From Roseomonas sp. KE2513 (GTDB lineage Bacteria > Pseudomonadota > Alphaproteobacteria > Acetobacterales > Acetobacteraceae), in NCBI RefSeq assembly GCF_016107305.1, contig NZ_RCVR01000002.1, positions 62,001-126,000 on the forward strand: a stretch of DNA of 64,000 nucleotides, read 5' to 3'. This document shows, piece by piece, positions 18,186 to 26,914 of this stretch. The position numbers and the translations under genes were made by a program. The notes under the pieces are model-generated. The model saw nothing but the letters and a program-made list of their open reading frames with translations, was not told the origin of the DNA and searched no databases. How positions within the stretch are numbered: position 1 is the stretch's first letter; every line of letters begins with the position of its first letter.

Positions 18186-19619
18186 CTACCGGAAGCTCGG
18201 CCCCGGCGCCTTGCGGACGCGGCGGTTGACCTCCTCGGCGGAGGCGATGCCCCCCTCCCAGAAGTCGTCGATCAGGTCACGGTTCGCCATCACCCAGGCC
18301 GAGACGCGCTCGAAGTCGCTCTGCCCCAGACCGCCGCTCACCTGCATGATGATCGGCTCCACCATGAGGATCGTCAGCCGGTCCGTGTCGAGGCGCGCGC
18401 CGGGCGTCACGCCGACGAGGATGTTCTCATCCCCATGGCCGCGGCGCAGCCAGACCACCTGCGGCAGGCCCGTGAGATGCGAGCGCAGCCGGATCATGTC
18501 GTCGTTGATCTGGTCCACCGACCCGTGGTCGGGCTGGTCGTCGCGGCGGTGACGGCGGTCCTCGCGCGGGCGGTCGTCGCGCAGACGTTCCTCCCTGGGC
18601 CGGTCCTCGCGGTAGCGCTCCTCGCGCGGGCGCTCGTCCCGGAGCCGGTCTTCCCGGATCCGATCCTCGCGCGGGCGGTCCTCACGCGGACGTTCTTCGC
18701 GAGGCCGCTCCTCGCGCGGCCTGTCCTCGCGCGCGCGGGGCTCGTCGCGCGGGCGGTCCTCAGGCGCGGTCGGCTGCACGGGCGCGGGCGGCGGCTCGGG
18801 CGTAACAACCGGCGCGGGCGGCTCGGCAGCCACCGGCTCGGGCGCCGCCGGTCGCGCGCGGCGGACGCTCACCCCGTCGTCGTCCACCGCCAGTTCGATC
18901 GACAGGTCGGCCTCGAAGACAAGCCGCAGCGCCGACTCGAATGCCTCGCGGAAGCCCGCGGCATCGGTGCCGGGCGCGCCGAAACGCGCCATCAGGTCAG
19001 CCCACGGCGCGGTGAAGGTGCCGTCCTCGCCCGCGCGCGCCAGCACCTCCCGCGTCCAGGCATGGGCGTCCATCGCCTCGGCCGAGGCGGAGAGAGCGCG
19101 AAGGATGCCGCGGTCGAGCGCCACCGCGTGCTCCCCGAGGCTCGCGAGGAAGCGGGCGTTGAGCTTCACCGAAGCTGGCCAGGTGCCGCCGCGCGGGCGG
19201 CTGCGGGCATCGAGCACCGAAAGCTCCGGTCCGTCATCAACGCTGACAACGATCCGCGCAGTCAGCATCCGCTCCGCCTGCTCGGCCAGCGGCGCCGCCG
19301 CGCCCTCGCTCAGCCCCATGCGCGCCGCCAGGGCCGCGGCGTCGGCACCGAGCGCGACCGTCGGGCTTCCCGCGCGCAACGCGGAGTCGCAGAGGAAGGA
19401 AAGCAGCAGGCGAAGGCCCGGCCCGTCCGGCAGCATCTCGCCGGCCGTGCCCGGGGAAATCCGGAGAGCGGCGTCGCTTCCCTCGCGCCGCCACGCCTCC
19501 TGCCCGGGTGCAACGGGGAGGCCCAGGCGACAGAAAGCAGCGTGCTGCCAGAGCACGTTCTCGGGCGCGGACGCGCGATCGGTTTCCGCCGCGACGGGAG
19601 GATCGTTACGTGTCGTCAT
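18186..19619 (-). CDS. RepA-like (plasmid replication protein family) domain protein with Arg-Glu-Asp repeat linker
   Basis: 477 residues in three parts. Residues 20-245 follow the layout of plasmid-encoded RepA proteins: VLWQHAAFCRLGLP, ALRISPG, LPDGPGLRLLLSFLCDSALR, AGSPTVALG, a LAEQAERMLTARI helix, VKLNARFLASLGEHAVALDR, and WADLMARFGAPGTDAAGFREAF. Residues 255-285 are a Pro/Ala linker and 286-358 a repeat of R-E-D/E-R-P units. Residues 365-477 form a separate acidic, unrecognised domain (LPQVVWLRRGHGDENILVGV, DLIDDFWEGG). No iterons, parAB or other plasmid genes are nearby, so a chromosomal role is likely: perhaps a regulator or nucleic-acid-binding protein. The start region lacks a strong ribosome site. 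Confidence 0.72.
   Translation of the reverse strand: MTTRNDPPVAAETDRASAPENVLWQHAAFCRLGLPVAPGQEAWRREGSDAALRISPGTAGEMLPDGPGLRLLLSFLCDSALRAGSPTVALGADAAALAARMGLSEGAAAPLAEQAERMLTARIVVSVDDGPELSVLDARSRPRGGTWPASVKLNARFLASLGEHAVALDRGILRALSASAEAMDAHAWTREVLARAGEDGTFTAPWADLMARFGAPGTDAAGFREAFESALRLVFEADLSIELAVDDDGVSVRRARPAAPEPVAAEPPAPVVTPEPPPAPVQPTAPEDRPRDEPRAREDRPREERPREERPREDRPREDRIREDRLRDERPREERYREDRPREERLRDDRPREDRRHRRDDQPDHGSVDQINDDMIRLRSHLTGLPQVVWLRRGHGDENILVGVTPGARLDTDRLTILMVEPIIMQVSGGLGQSDFERVSAWVMANRDLIDDFWEGGIASAEEVNRRVRKAPGPSFR
18546..18764 (-). repeat. In-gene tandem repeat encoding (R/P)-R-E-D/E-R units
   Basis: About 73 codons of imperfect 4-6-codon repeats inside the RepA-like gene, giving PREDR, PREER, IREDR, LRDER and similar units. 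The product is a highly charged linker with alternating Arg and Asp/Glu, likely disordered or a single charged helix. Repeat length varies by codons only, so the reading frame is kept. Confidence 0.9.
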
Positions 19620-19792
19620 GGGCGGGCGGGATTCAACTCAAAGTGAGGAAGGATGGCCGCAGGACAGGCGGCGGAGTCGAGCGGCCTGACAGGGGCCAGA
19701 TAATTGCCGCAGGGCCCCGGGGCAACCCCGCCGCGGGCAAATCCGGCGCTCCCCCCCGGCACGGGGCCTGAAAATTAGTACCAGAAACAAAG

Positions 19793-19818
19793 CGAGCCCC
19801 ACCGGAGGATGGGGCTCG
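19793..19818 (-). terminator. Rho-independent terminator of the HU gene
   Basis: Perfect 8-base stem CGAGCCCC / GGGGCTCG with a 10-base loop, 38 bases after the HU stop. Read on the minus strand it is followed by CTTTGTTTC, a T-rich tail. It would end HU transcription before the RepA-like gene. Confidence 0.75.
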
Positions 19819-19855
19819 TCGAAGCTGGCCAGAACATTTCCGCCGAAGCGAGGCC

Positions 19856-20224
19856 TCAGACGGCCTCCTTCAGCTCCTTGGCCGGACGGAAGGCGATCTT
19901 CTTGCTCGCCGCGATCTCGATCTGCTGGCCGGTTGCCGGGTTGCGGCCCATCCGCGCCGGGCGGGACTTCACCTCGAGGATGCCGAGGCCATTGATGCGG
20001 ATCTTGTCACCGGCCTTCAGGTGATCGGCAAGCGACTGCACGAAGTCGTTCACCAGGGTCTCCGCCTGCTTCTTCGGCATCTCATGCGTCTCGGCGAGGC
20101 CGGCCGCGAGCTGCTTCAGGCTGACCACCGCCGCGGCCGCCTTCGCCGGAGCCTTGTCTGCCGAAGCTTGGGCCGCCGGAGCCTTCGCCGCCGCAGGCTT
20201 CTTGGGTGCCGCTGCCTTCGCCAT
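19856..20224 (-). CDS. HU family DNA-binding protein with Ala/Lys-rich N-terminal tail
   Basis: Nucleoid protein that bends DNA. Residues 34-122 are a complete HU/IHF fold: VSLKQLAAGLAETHEMPKKQAE, LKAGDKIRINGLGILEV and the DNA-binding arm RMGRNPATGQQIEIAA then KKIAFRPAKELKEAV. Residues 1-33 are an added tail of Ala, Lys and Pro, absent from classic 90-residue HU and reminiscent of histone H1 tails; such tails are expected to add nonspecific DNA binding or compaction (inference). Monocistronic, with its own terminator. AGGCGG precedes ATG 20224. Confidence 0.92.
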   Translation of the reverse strand: MAKAAAPKKPAAAKAPAAQASADKAPAKAAAAVVSLKQLAAGLAETHEMPKKQAETLVNDFVQSLADHLKAGDKIRINGLGILEVKSRPARMGRNPATGQQIEIAASKKIAFRPAKELKEAV

Positions 20225-20351
20225 GTGAAACCGCCTGTCTGTTGCGCTTAGTCGGCGAAGTCACCACGAAGTCCGCAGCCCAACAAGGGCCAAGGCGGCC
20301 TTTCACCTCAGGCCGCGCCGAAAATCGACATCCGCGCCACAGTGTGGGACA

Positions 20352-22388
20352 TCACGCTTCCGGCACGTTCTTCCGGAGCTCCGCCAGCCAGGCCGCGGCG
20401 TTCCCATCCGAAGGTGCCCGCCAGTCCCCGCGGGGGGAGAGCGACCCGCCGGCGGCCACTTTCGGCCCGTTCGGCAGGGCGGAACGCTTGAACTGGCTGA
20501 AGCCGAAGAAGCGGGAGAGAAACACCTCCATCCAGTGCCGGATCTCGGGCAGCGCGAAGGCCCGGCGGCGCTCCTGCGGGAAGTGCGGCGGCCAGGAGCC
20601 GCGGGCCGCGTCCGACCAGGCGCGCTCGGCCATGAAGGCGATCTTGGATGGCAGGAAGCCGTGGCGCAGCACATAGAACAGGGTGAAATCCTGTAGGGCG
20701 TAGGGGCCGATCTTCGACTCGGTGCTCTGGATCGCCCCGCCCGCATCGGCCGGCACCAACTCCGGCGAGATCTCCGTGCCGAGGATATCCACGAGCACGG
20801 AGGAGACCTCCGCGTCGAAGAGCCCGGTCTCCGCCACCCAGCGGATGAGGTGCTGGATAAGGGTCTTCGGCACGCCGCCATTGACGTTGTAGTGCGACAT
20901 CTGGTCGCCCACGCCATAGGTGCACCAGCCGAGCGCGAGTTCGGACAGGTCGCCGGTGCCGAGCACGATGCCGCCCTCGTTGTTCGCGGCACGGAAGAGG
21001 TAGTCGGTGCGAAGCCCCGCCTGCACGTTCTCGAAGGTCACGTCATAGACCGGCTCGCCGCCCGCGAATCGGTGGCCGAGGTCGGAAAGCATCTGCCGCG
21101 CCGCGGGCCGGATATCGAGTTCCCGCACGGTGATCCCGAGCGAGGCCATCAACCGGTGGGCGCTGCTCTTCGTGCCCTCGCTCGTCGCGAAGCCGGGCAT
21201 GGTGTAGCCGATGATGTCGGTGCGCGGCCGCCCCATGCGGTCCATCGCCCGCGCCGCCACGATCAGCGCCTGCGTCGAGTCGAGCCCGCCCGAGACCCCG
21301 ATCACGATCTTCGGGTTCCCGATCGCCCCCAGCCGCTGCATGAGGCCCGAGACCTGGATGGCATAGGCCTCGTAGCAGTCCTGCGAGAGGCGGGCGGGAT
21401 CGGCGGGCACGAAGGGAAAGCGCTCGATCCGGCGCTCGAGGCCGAGGTCCTCCATCGGGGGGTCCAGCCGGAAGGTGATGCGCCGGAAGGGCCGGGCGTG
21501 CAGGCGACGGTTATCGTCGAAAGTGCCCTGCCGCGCCCGCTCCTGCCGCAGCAGGTCGAGGTCGGCATCCGCGATCGCGACCTGCTGACCCGAGGGGAAA
21601 CGCTCGCTCTCCACAAGGGTCGCGCCGTTCTCGTAGATCGAGACCTGCCCGTCCCAGGCGAGGTCGGTGGTCGATTCGCCCGCCCCAGCCGCGGCATAGA
21701 CATAGGCCGCGAGGCAGCGCGCGGATTGCGAGGCGCAGAGCAGCCGCCGCGTATCCGCCTTGCCGATGGTAATGTTGCTGGCCGAAAGATTGGCCAGGAC
21801 GGTGGCCCCGGCCAGGGCCCCGTCGTTGCTCGGCGGGCTCGGCACCCAGAGGTCCTCGCAGACCTCGGCATGGATCACCAGGCCGCGGATGTCCTCGGCC
21901 GCGAAGATAAGGTCAGGGCCGAAGGGCGCGTCCAGCGTGCCGATGCGGACCGTGCCGCCCTCGGTGCCCGTGCCCGAGGCGAAGTGGCGGCGCTCGTAGA
22001 ACTCGCGGTAATTCGGCAGGTGGATCTTCGGCACCACGCCCAGCAGCCGGCCGCGATGGATCGCCAGCGCGCAGTTGTAGAGCCGCCCCTCGTGCCGCAG
22101 CGGCGCGCCCACCAGCAGAACCGGCAGCAGCCCCGCCGATTCCGCGATGATCCGCTCGACCGCCGCCTCCACCGCGTCGAGCAGCACGTCCTGCAGAAGC
22201 AGGTCGTCGATGGAGTAGCCGGACAGGCCGAGTTCCGGGAAGACGGCGACCGCCACCCCGCGCGCATGGAGGTCCCGCGCGGCGGCGAGGACCGCCTCCG
22301 CGTTTGCCGCCGGGTCGGCCAGCGAGACCTGGGGGGTGCAGGCCGCGAGGCGCGCGAAGCCGTGACGGTAGAGGGAGTGGAAGCTCAT
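20352..22388 (-). CDS. nadE: Glutamine-dependent NAD+ synthetase
   Basis: Last step of NAD synthesis: amidation of deamido-NAD using glutamine. The 678-residue protein has an N-terminal nitrilase-type glutaminase domain with the Glu ([13 protein letters not shown]), Lys ([15 protein letters not shown]) and Cys ([10 protein letters not shown]) triad, and a C-terminal synthetase domain with the ATP pyrophosphatase loop [10 protein letters not shown] and [16 protein letters not shown]. Length equals the usual two-domain form. The frame is open to 22742, but ATG 22388 ([16 protein letters not shown]) fits the family start. Transcribed away from the neighbouring MFS gene; the 153-base gap probably holds both promoters. 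Confidence 0.95.
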   Translation of the reverse strand: MSFHSLYRHGFARLAACTPQVSLADPAANAEAVLAAARDLHARGVAVAVFPELGLSGYSIDDLLLQDVLLDAVEAAVERIIAESAGLLPVLLVGAPLRHEGRLYNCALAIHRGRLLGVVPKIHLPNYREFYERRHFASGTGTEGGTVRIGTLDAPFGPDLIFAAEDIRGLVIHAEVCEDLWVPSPPSNDGALAGATVLANLSASNITIGKADTRRLLCASQSARCLAAYVYAAAGAGESTTDLAWDGQVSIYENGATLVESERFPSGQQVAIADADLDLLRQERARQGTFDDNRRLHARPFRRITFRLDPPMEDLGLERRIERFPFVPADPARLSQDCYEAYAIQVSGLMQRLGAIGNPKIVIGVSGGLDSTQALIVAARAMDRMGRPRTDIIGYTMPGFATSEGTKSSAHRLMASLGITVRELDIRPAARQMLSDLGHRFAGGEPVYDVTFENVQAGLRTDYLFRAANNEGGIVLGTGDLSELALGWCTYGVGDQMSHYNVNGGVPKTLIQHLIRWVAETGLFDAEVSSVLVDILGTEISPELVPADAGGAIQSTESKIGPYALQDFTLFYVLRHGFLPSKIAFMAERAWSDAARGSWPPHFPQERRRAFALPEIRHWMEVFLSRFFGFSQFKRSALPNGPKVAAGGSLSPRGDWRAPSDGNAAAWLAELRKNVPEA

Positions 22389-22541
22389 GGTGAGAGTTGA
22401 ACGATCCTGAAGGCAGGGCGTTGGCCAAAAAGGAGCATCGCCGCCCGCCCCGGCGCAGCACAACCCCGCCGCGGCACAACCCCGCCCCGGCCCCCGCCGC
22501 CGCGCCGGACGGCAGCCGCGCCTGGACCGGAACACCGCCGC

Positions 22542-24083
22542 ATGCCAGATTCCCTCGCCCTGACCCGCCCGATCCCCGATACCGCCGAGCCCGCCCCGCC
22601 CGGGCCGCGCCCCGAGCGCCCGGCCTCCCGCCGGGTGGTGATGACGGGCGCGCTGCTCTCGATCCTCCTCGCCTCGCTCGACCAGAACATCGTCAACACC
22701 GCCCTCCCCCGCATCGTGTCGGACCTGGGCGGCATGGCGCATCTCTCCTGGGTAGTGACGGCCTTCATGCTGTCCTCCACCGTCACAACACCGCTCTACG
22801 GAAAGCTGTCCGACACCTATGGGCGGCGGAAGATGTTCCTCGTGGCCATCGGGCTATTCCTCGCAGGGTCCCTTCTCTGCGGCACGGCGGGGTCGATGGG
22901 GCAGCTCATCCTCTTCCGCGCGCTGCAGGGGCTGGGCGCCGGGGGGCTGATGGTGCTCGCCCAGGCCTCGGTCGGAGACGTCGTCTCCCCGCGGGAGCGG
23001 CCACGCTATCAGGGCCTCTTCACCGGGACCTTCGCGCTGGCGAGCGTTGCGGGGCCGCTGCTGGGCGGAATTATCACCTCCACGCTCTCCTGGCGCTGGG
23101 TCTTCTACGTGAACCTGCCGGTCGGTGCCGTCGCGCTGCTGCTGATCGGGTTCGGCCTCCGCACTCCGGTAGCGAAGCGCAAGCGGCCGCTGGACATCCT
23201 CGGCACGGTCCTGATGGCCGCCGGCACGACGGCGTTGCTGCTCTTCCTCGCCTGGGGCGGGGTGGAGTTCCCCTGGGTCTCCGCCGCCTCCGCCGGTGGC
23301 GCGGCCCTGGTCATTGCCCTTTTCGCCGCCTTCCTCTGGCGCGAGACGCGGGCGGAGGACCCGCTCGTCCGCCTCGGCCTCTTCCGCAACCCGGTCTTCG
23401 CGCGCGGCGTCAGCGTCGGCGGGATGATGGTCTTCGCCATGCTCGGCTCGACCGTCTTCCTGCCGCTCTACTTCCAGCTCGTCCTGGGAATGAGCCCGGC
23501 GCGGGCGGGGGCGATGATGCTGCCCCAGGTGATCGGTATGGTGCTCACCTCCGTCTTCGGCGGCCGCGCGGCGGCCCGGCTCGGGCGCAACAAGGGCTTC
23601 CTCATGGCAGGCTTGGCGCTGGAGGCGGTAGCGCTGGCCGGGCTGGCGGGTCTCGCCTGGCTCGCGGCACCGGCCTGGACCTTTCTGGTGGCCATGGGCG
23701 CCCTCGGCCTCGGCATGGGGATGGGGATGCCCAACCTGACCACCGCCGTGCAGAACGCGGTCGCCTACAAGGAACTCGGCGCGGCGACGGGGGCCATGAC
23801 CTTCATGCGCTCCCTCGGCGGCGCGGTGGGCGTGGCCTGCTCGGGCGCCATCCTCTCGGCGCGGCTGGCGGGGCCGGTGGACGTGGAGGGCCTCACCCGC
23901 GGCGGCGCCGAGGCGCTCGCGGCCCTAACCCCCGCGCAGCACGCCGTGCTCGCCGAAGCCTACCGGACCGCCCTGACCGGCTGCTTCGCTCTCAGCGGTG
24001 CCGTGATGACGGCGGCTTTCCTGCTGGTGATCGGCCTGCCCGAGCAGAAGCTGCGCAGCACCGTCGAGGAAGGGGCGGCCTGA
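22542..24083 (+). CDS. DHA2 (EmrB/QacA-type) MFS drug exporter
   Basis: Inner-membrane proton-driven exporter, 513 residues with about 14 hydrophobic segments. The family signatures are present: [19 protein letters not shown] in the first helix, [16 protein letters not shown] (motif A loop), and GALFQGLG-type helix 4 ([17 protein letters not shown]) followed by a motif C-like helix ([18 protein letters not shown]). Substrates of this family are typically hydrophobic drugs, dyes or siderophores; none can be assigned here. No membrane-fusion (EmrA) partner or regulator is adjacent. Confidence 0.9.
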   Translation: MPDSLALTRPIPDTAEPAPPGPRPERPASRRVVMTGALLSILLASLDQNIVNTALPRIVSDLGGMAHLSWVVTAFMLSSTVTTPLYGKLSDTYGRRKMFLVAIGLFLAGSLLCGTAGSMGQLILFRALQGLGAGGLMVLAQASVGDVVSPRERPRYQGLFTGTFALASVAGPLLGGIITSTLSWRWVFYVNLPVGAVALLLIGFGLRTPVAKRKRPLDILGTVLMAAGTTALLLFLAWGGVEFPWVSAASAGGAALVIALFAAFLWRETRAEDPLVRLGLFRNPVFARGVSVGGMMVFAMLGSTVFLPLYFQLVLGMSPARAGAMMLPQVIGMVLTSVFGGRAAARLGRNKGFLMAGLALEAVALAGLAGLAWLAAPAWTFLVAMGALGLGMGMGMPNLTTAVQNAVAYKELGAATGAMTFMRSLGGAVGVACSGAILSARLAGPVDVEGLTRGGAEALAALTPAQHAVLAEAYRTALTGCFALSGAVMTAAFLLVIGLPEQKLRSTVEEGAA

Positions 24084-24141
24084 CCGGGCGATACCCGCCG
24101 CTCCCTCGTGCGTTTCCTGCGGGCATCGGAAGGGCCACCCC

Positions 24142-24303
24142 ATGAACGGGCGCGAGAAGGACGAGACCCTGGAGGAGCGGACGCGCCGGCTGGAACGTCA
24201 GGCGGTTCACTCCGAGGACGAGTTGCGCAAGTCGCCCGAGGAGGCCGAGGAGCGCGTGGAGCAATCCGGGGAGCCGCCGGACGCGCAGCCCGCCCGGCGC
24301 TGA
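24142..24303 (+). CDS. Small charged protein, 53 residues
   Basis: Short open frame with a strong ribosome site (GGAAGGG, six bases before ATG 24142). The protein is almost entirely charged and probably helical: MNGREKDETLEERTRRLERQ, then EDELRKSPEEAEERVEQ and a Pro/Ala C-terminus. No family recognised. It lies 58 bases after the MFS gene and 51 bases before proB on the same strand. The start signal and lack of an alternative explanation make it a likely real gene. Confidence 0.6.
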   Translation: MNGREKDETLEERTRRLERQAVHSEDELRKSPEEAEERVEQSGEPPDAQPARR

Positions 24304-24354
24304 CCCGCGGGCGGCGGTGTCGCCGCCCCGCTGCGCCCGTGGTAGGGCGGCGCC

Positions 24355-25473
24355 ATGCTGCCGCCCGACCTCGCCACCGCCCGCCGCATCGTCGTCAAGA
24401 TCGGCTCCGCCCTCGTCGTGGACCCGGCGACCGCGGCCCCGCGCGCGGACTGGCTCGCCTCCGTCGCCGAGGACGCCGCGCGGCTGCGCGCCGGGGGTGC
24501 GGAGGTGGTGCTTGTCTCCTCCGGCGCGGTCGCCCTCGCCCGCCACGCCCTCGGCCTCACCCGCCGCTCCCTCCGACTGGAGGAGAAGCAGGCGGCCGCG
24601 GCGGTCGGCCAGATCCGCCTCGCCGGCGCCTGGCAGGAGGCGCTGGCTGGCCACGGCATGACCGCCGCCCAGGTGCTGCTGACGCTCGAGGACAGCGAGG
24701 ACCGCCGCCGCTACCTCAACGCGCGGGAGACGCTTCGCACACTGCTCGGACTCGGCTGCGTGCCCGTGATCAACGAGAACGACACGGTGGCGACGGCCGA
24801 GATCCGCTTCGGCGACAACGATCGGCTTGCCGCTCGGGTCGCCGAGATGATCGAGGCGGACGCGCTGGTGCTGCTCTCCGACATCGACGGCCTCTACACC
24901 GCCGACCCTCGCCGCGACCCCAAGGCGCGGCACCTGCCGGTGGTGGAGCGGATCACGGAGGAGATCATGGCCATGGGGGGCGAGCCGCCGCCCGGCTACT
25001 CCTCCGGCGGGATGCGCACGAAACTCATCGCGGCGCGGATCGCCACCGGTGCAGGCTGCGCCATGGCGATCGCGCTGGGCTCGGCGCCCAACCCCCTCTC
25101 CTCCATGCTGGCGGGCGCGCCCTGCACTTGGTTCTTGCCCGCGCCTGAGGGCCGCTCGGCGCGGAAGAGCTGGATCGCGGGCTCCCTCGCCCCGCTTGGC
25201 CGGCTGGTGGTGGACGAGGGCGCCGCGCGGGCGCTCGCGGACGGCCGCTCCCTCCTCCCCGCCGGGGTGCGGGAGGTGGAGGGCCGCTTCGACCGCGGCG
25301 ATCCCGTCTCGGTGCGGAACAGCGAAGGGCGCGAGCTGGCCCGCGGCCTTTCGGCCTATGATTCGGAAAGCGCCCGCCGCATTGCCGGCCGCCGCAGCGC
25401 CGAGATCGAGGCGATCCTCGGCTGGCGCGGGCGCGACGTGATCGTGCACCGCGACGACATGGTTCTCATCTAA
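24355..25473 (+). CDS. proB: Glutamate 5-kinase
   Basis: First step of proline synthesis: ATP-dependent phosphorylation of glutamate. The 372-residue protein has an N-terminal amino-acid kinase domain ([74 protein letters not shown]) and a C-terminal PUA domain from about residue 280 ([24 protein letters not shown]). All expected motifs are intact. Its partner proA is 4.6 kb downstream on the same strand, separated by an unknown gene and an oppositely oriented ABC operon. Confidence 0.96.
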   Translation: MLPPDLATARRIVVKIGSALVVDPATAAPRADWLASVAEDAARLRAGGAEVVLVSSGAVALARHALGLTRRSLRLEEKQAAAAVGQIRLAGAWQEALAGHGMTAAQVLLTLEDSEDRRRYLNARETLRTLLGLGCVPVINENDTVATAEIRFGDNDRLAARVAEMIEADALVLLSDIDGLYTADPRRDPKARHLPVVERITEEIMAMGGEPPPGYSSGGMRTKLIAARIATGAGCAMAIALGSAPNPLSSMLAGAPCTWFLPAPEGRSARKSWIAGSLAPLGRLVVDEGAARALADGRSLLPAGVREVEGRFDRGDPVSVRNSEGRELARGLSAYDSESARRIAGRRSAEIEAILGWRGRDVIVHRDDMVLI

Positions 25474-25485
25474 GGAGCGCGCCGG

Positions 25486-25815
25486 ATGGATAAGGAAGAG
25501 CTGACCGCCTGGGCCCTGAAGAACGGCTGGCAGGTGATGGCCGGCGCCCCGAGCCTCACCAAGCCCTCCAACCCCAAGGAGGCCATCGTCCGCATGGCCT
25601 TCAAGGCGACGGTGGTGAACCTTGAGGTGAAGAAGCCCGCCGGGAAGTGGGAGAAGGTCTCGGGCGAGGCCTACGGCAAGATCCAGCCCGACCCGGAGAC
25701 GGGCGTGCCCCAGGGGCTCGGCTTCGAAAAGATCCCGAGCTTCTCGATGCTGATGCAGGAGAACAAGGACGCCCAGGTCTTCGCCAGCATGGGCGGAATG
25801 GGCAAGCGGCGCTGA
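25486..25815 (+). CDS. Conserved-looking hypothetical protein, 109 residues
   Basis: Not recognised. A 109-residue soluble protein that begins 12 bases after proB with AAGGAG before its ATG, so it is probably in the proB operon. It is Lys-rich: KKPAGKWEKVSGEAYGKIQ in the middle and FSMLMQENKDAQVFASMG near the end. No membrane segment or signal. Function unknown; the tight spacing to proB is the only functional hint. Confidence 0.8.
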   Translation: MDKEELTAWALKNGWQVMAGAPSLTKPSNPKEAIVRMAFKATVVNLEVKKPAGKWEKVSGEAYGKIQPDPETGVPQGLGFEKIPSFSMLMQENKDAQVFASMGGMGKRR

Positions 25816-25822
25816 GGCGCCC

Positions 25823-26914
25823 TCAGCCCGCCAGCAGCTTCACCCGCGCGGCATCCAGCGCCAGCGCCGCGCGGCCGCCGACCGCCAGATGCCCCTCGCC
25901 GCCGGTATGCGGGGCATCCACCAGCACCTCCGCCCCCGCCACGCGCACGCCGTAGCGGATGGAGGCGCCGAGGAACTCCCGGTGCGTCACCTCCCCCTCC
26001 AGCAAGCGGCGGCCGGGGGCCTCGGCGCCCAGGGGAAGCAGCGCCACGTCCTGCGGGCGGAACATCAGCCGCGCGCCGGCCGGCACGTCCAGACCGGGCG
26101 GCAAGGGGATGCGCGTGCCGCCGTCGATCTCGAAGGCGCTCGCCGCACCATCGCGCAGAACCTTGCCCGGCATGATGTTGGCGGTGCCGAGGAAGCTCGC
26201 GACGAAGAGGTTGGCGGGATGGTCGTAGAGCTCCATCGGCGTGCCGACCTGCTGCACCACGCCCTCGTTCATGACCGCGATCCGGTCGCAGACGGTGTTC
26301 GCCTCCTCCTGGTCGTGGGTGACGAAGATGGTGGTCAGGCGCAGCCGCTGCTGCATCTCGCGCAGCTCCCGCCGTACCTGCACGCGAAGGCGCGCATCGA
26401 GGTTCGACAGGGGCTCGTCCAGCAGCAGCACCTTCGGCCGCACCGCGACGGTGCGGGCCAGCGCCACGCGCTGCTGCTGCCCGCCCGAGAGCTGCGAGGG
26501 GCGGCGATCCCCCATCCCCTCCAGCCCGACAAGTGCGAGCGCGGCGTCCACGCGCCCCGCGATCTCCGCCCGCGCCACGCGCCGCTCCTCCAGCCCGAAA
26601 GCGACGTTGCGGCGCACCGTCATGTGCGGCCAGAGGGCGTAGGACTGGAACACCATCCCCACGTCGCGCTTCCAGGGCGGAAGGTTCGAGATATCGGTGC
26701 CGCCCACCAGCACCCGCCCGCGCTGCGCCGTGTTGAACCCCGCGATCAGCCGCAGCAGCGTCGTCTTGCCGCAGCCGGAGGGGCCGAGAAAGGCGAAGAA
26801 CTCGCCCGGCCGGATCTCGAGGTTCACGTCCCGCAGCACGCGGGTGGCGCCGTAGGAGAGGTCCACCCCCTCCACCCGGATGCCCGCGGGCTCGCGCGCC
26901 AGGATGTCGCTCAT
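25823..26914 (-). CDS. ABC transporter ATP-binding protein (iron/phosphonate/polyamine type)
   Basis: 363-residue ATPase of the FbpC/PotA/CysA class. Walker A is GPSGCGKTT (about residue 43), Q-loop VFQSYALWPHMTV, signature LSGGQQQR, Walker B VLLLDEPLSNLDA, switch His in IFVTHDQEEA. After residue 240 comes a TOBE-type domain (MFRPQDVALLPLG). The frame is open far upstream through the permease gene, but ATG 26914 has AAGGAG before it and overlaps the permease stop as ATGA. It energises the permease encoded just upstream. Confidence 0.9.
   Translation of the reverse strand: MSDILAREPAGIRVEGVDLSYGATRVLRDVNLEIRPGEFFAFLGPSGCGKTTLLRLIAGFNTAQRGRVLVGGTDISNLPPWKRDVGMVFQSYALWPHMTVRRNVAFGLEERRVARAEIAGRVDAALALVGLEGMGDRRPSQLSGGQQQRVALARTVAVRPKVLLLDEPLSNLDARLRVQVRRELREMQQRLRLTTIFVTHDQEEANTVCDRIAVMNEGVVQQVGTPMELYDHPANLFVASFLGTANIMPGKVLRDGAASAFEIDGGTRIPLPPGLDVPAGARLMFRPQDVALLPLGAEAPGRRLLEGEVTHREFLGASIRYGVRVAGAEVLVDAPHTGGEGHLAVGGRAALALDAARVKLLAG

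Noticed and set aside
18546-18764. Tandem short repeats that could look like a CRISPR array
   Set aside because: Units are 12-18 bases, in frame and degenerate, with no unique spacers; they encode the Arg-Glu-Asp linker of the RepA-like protein.
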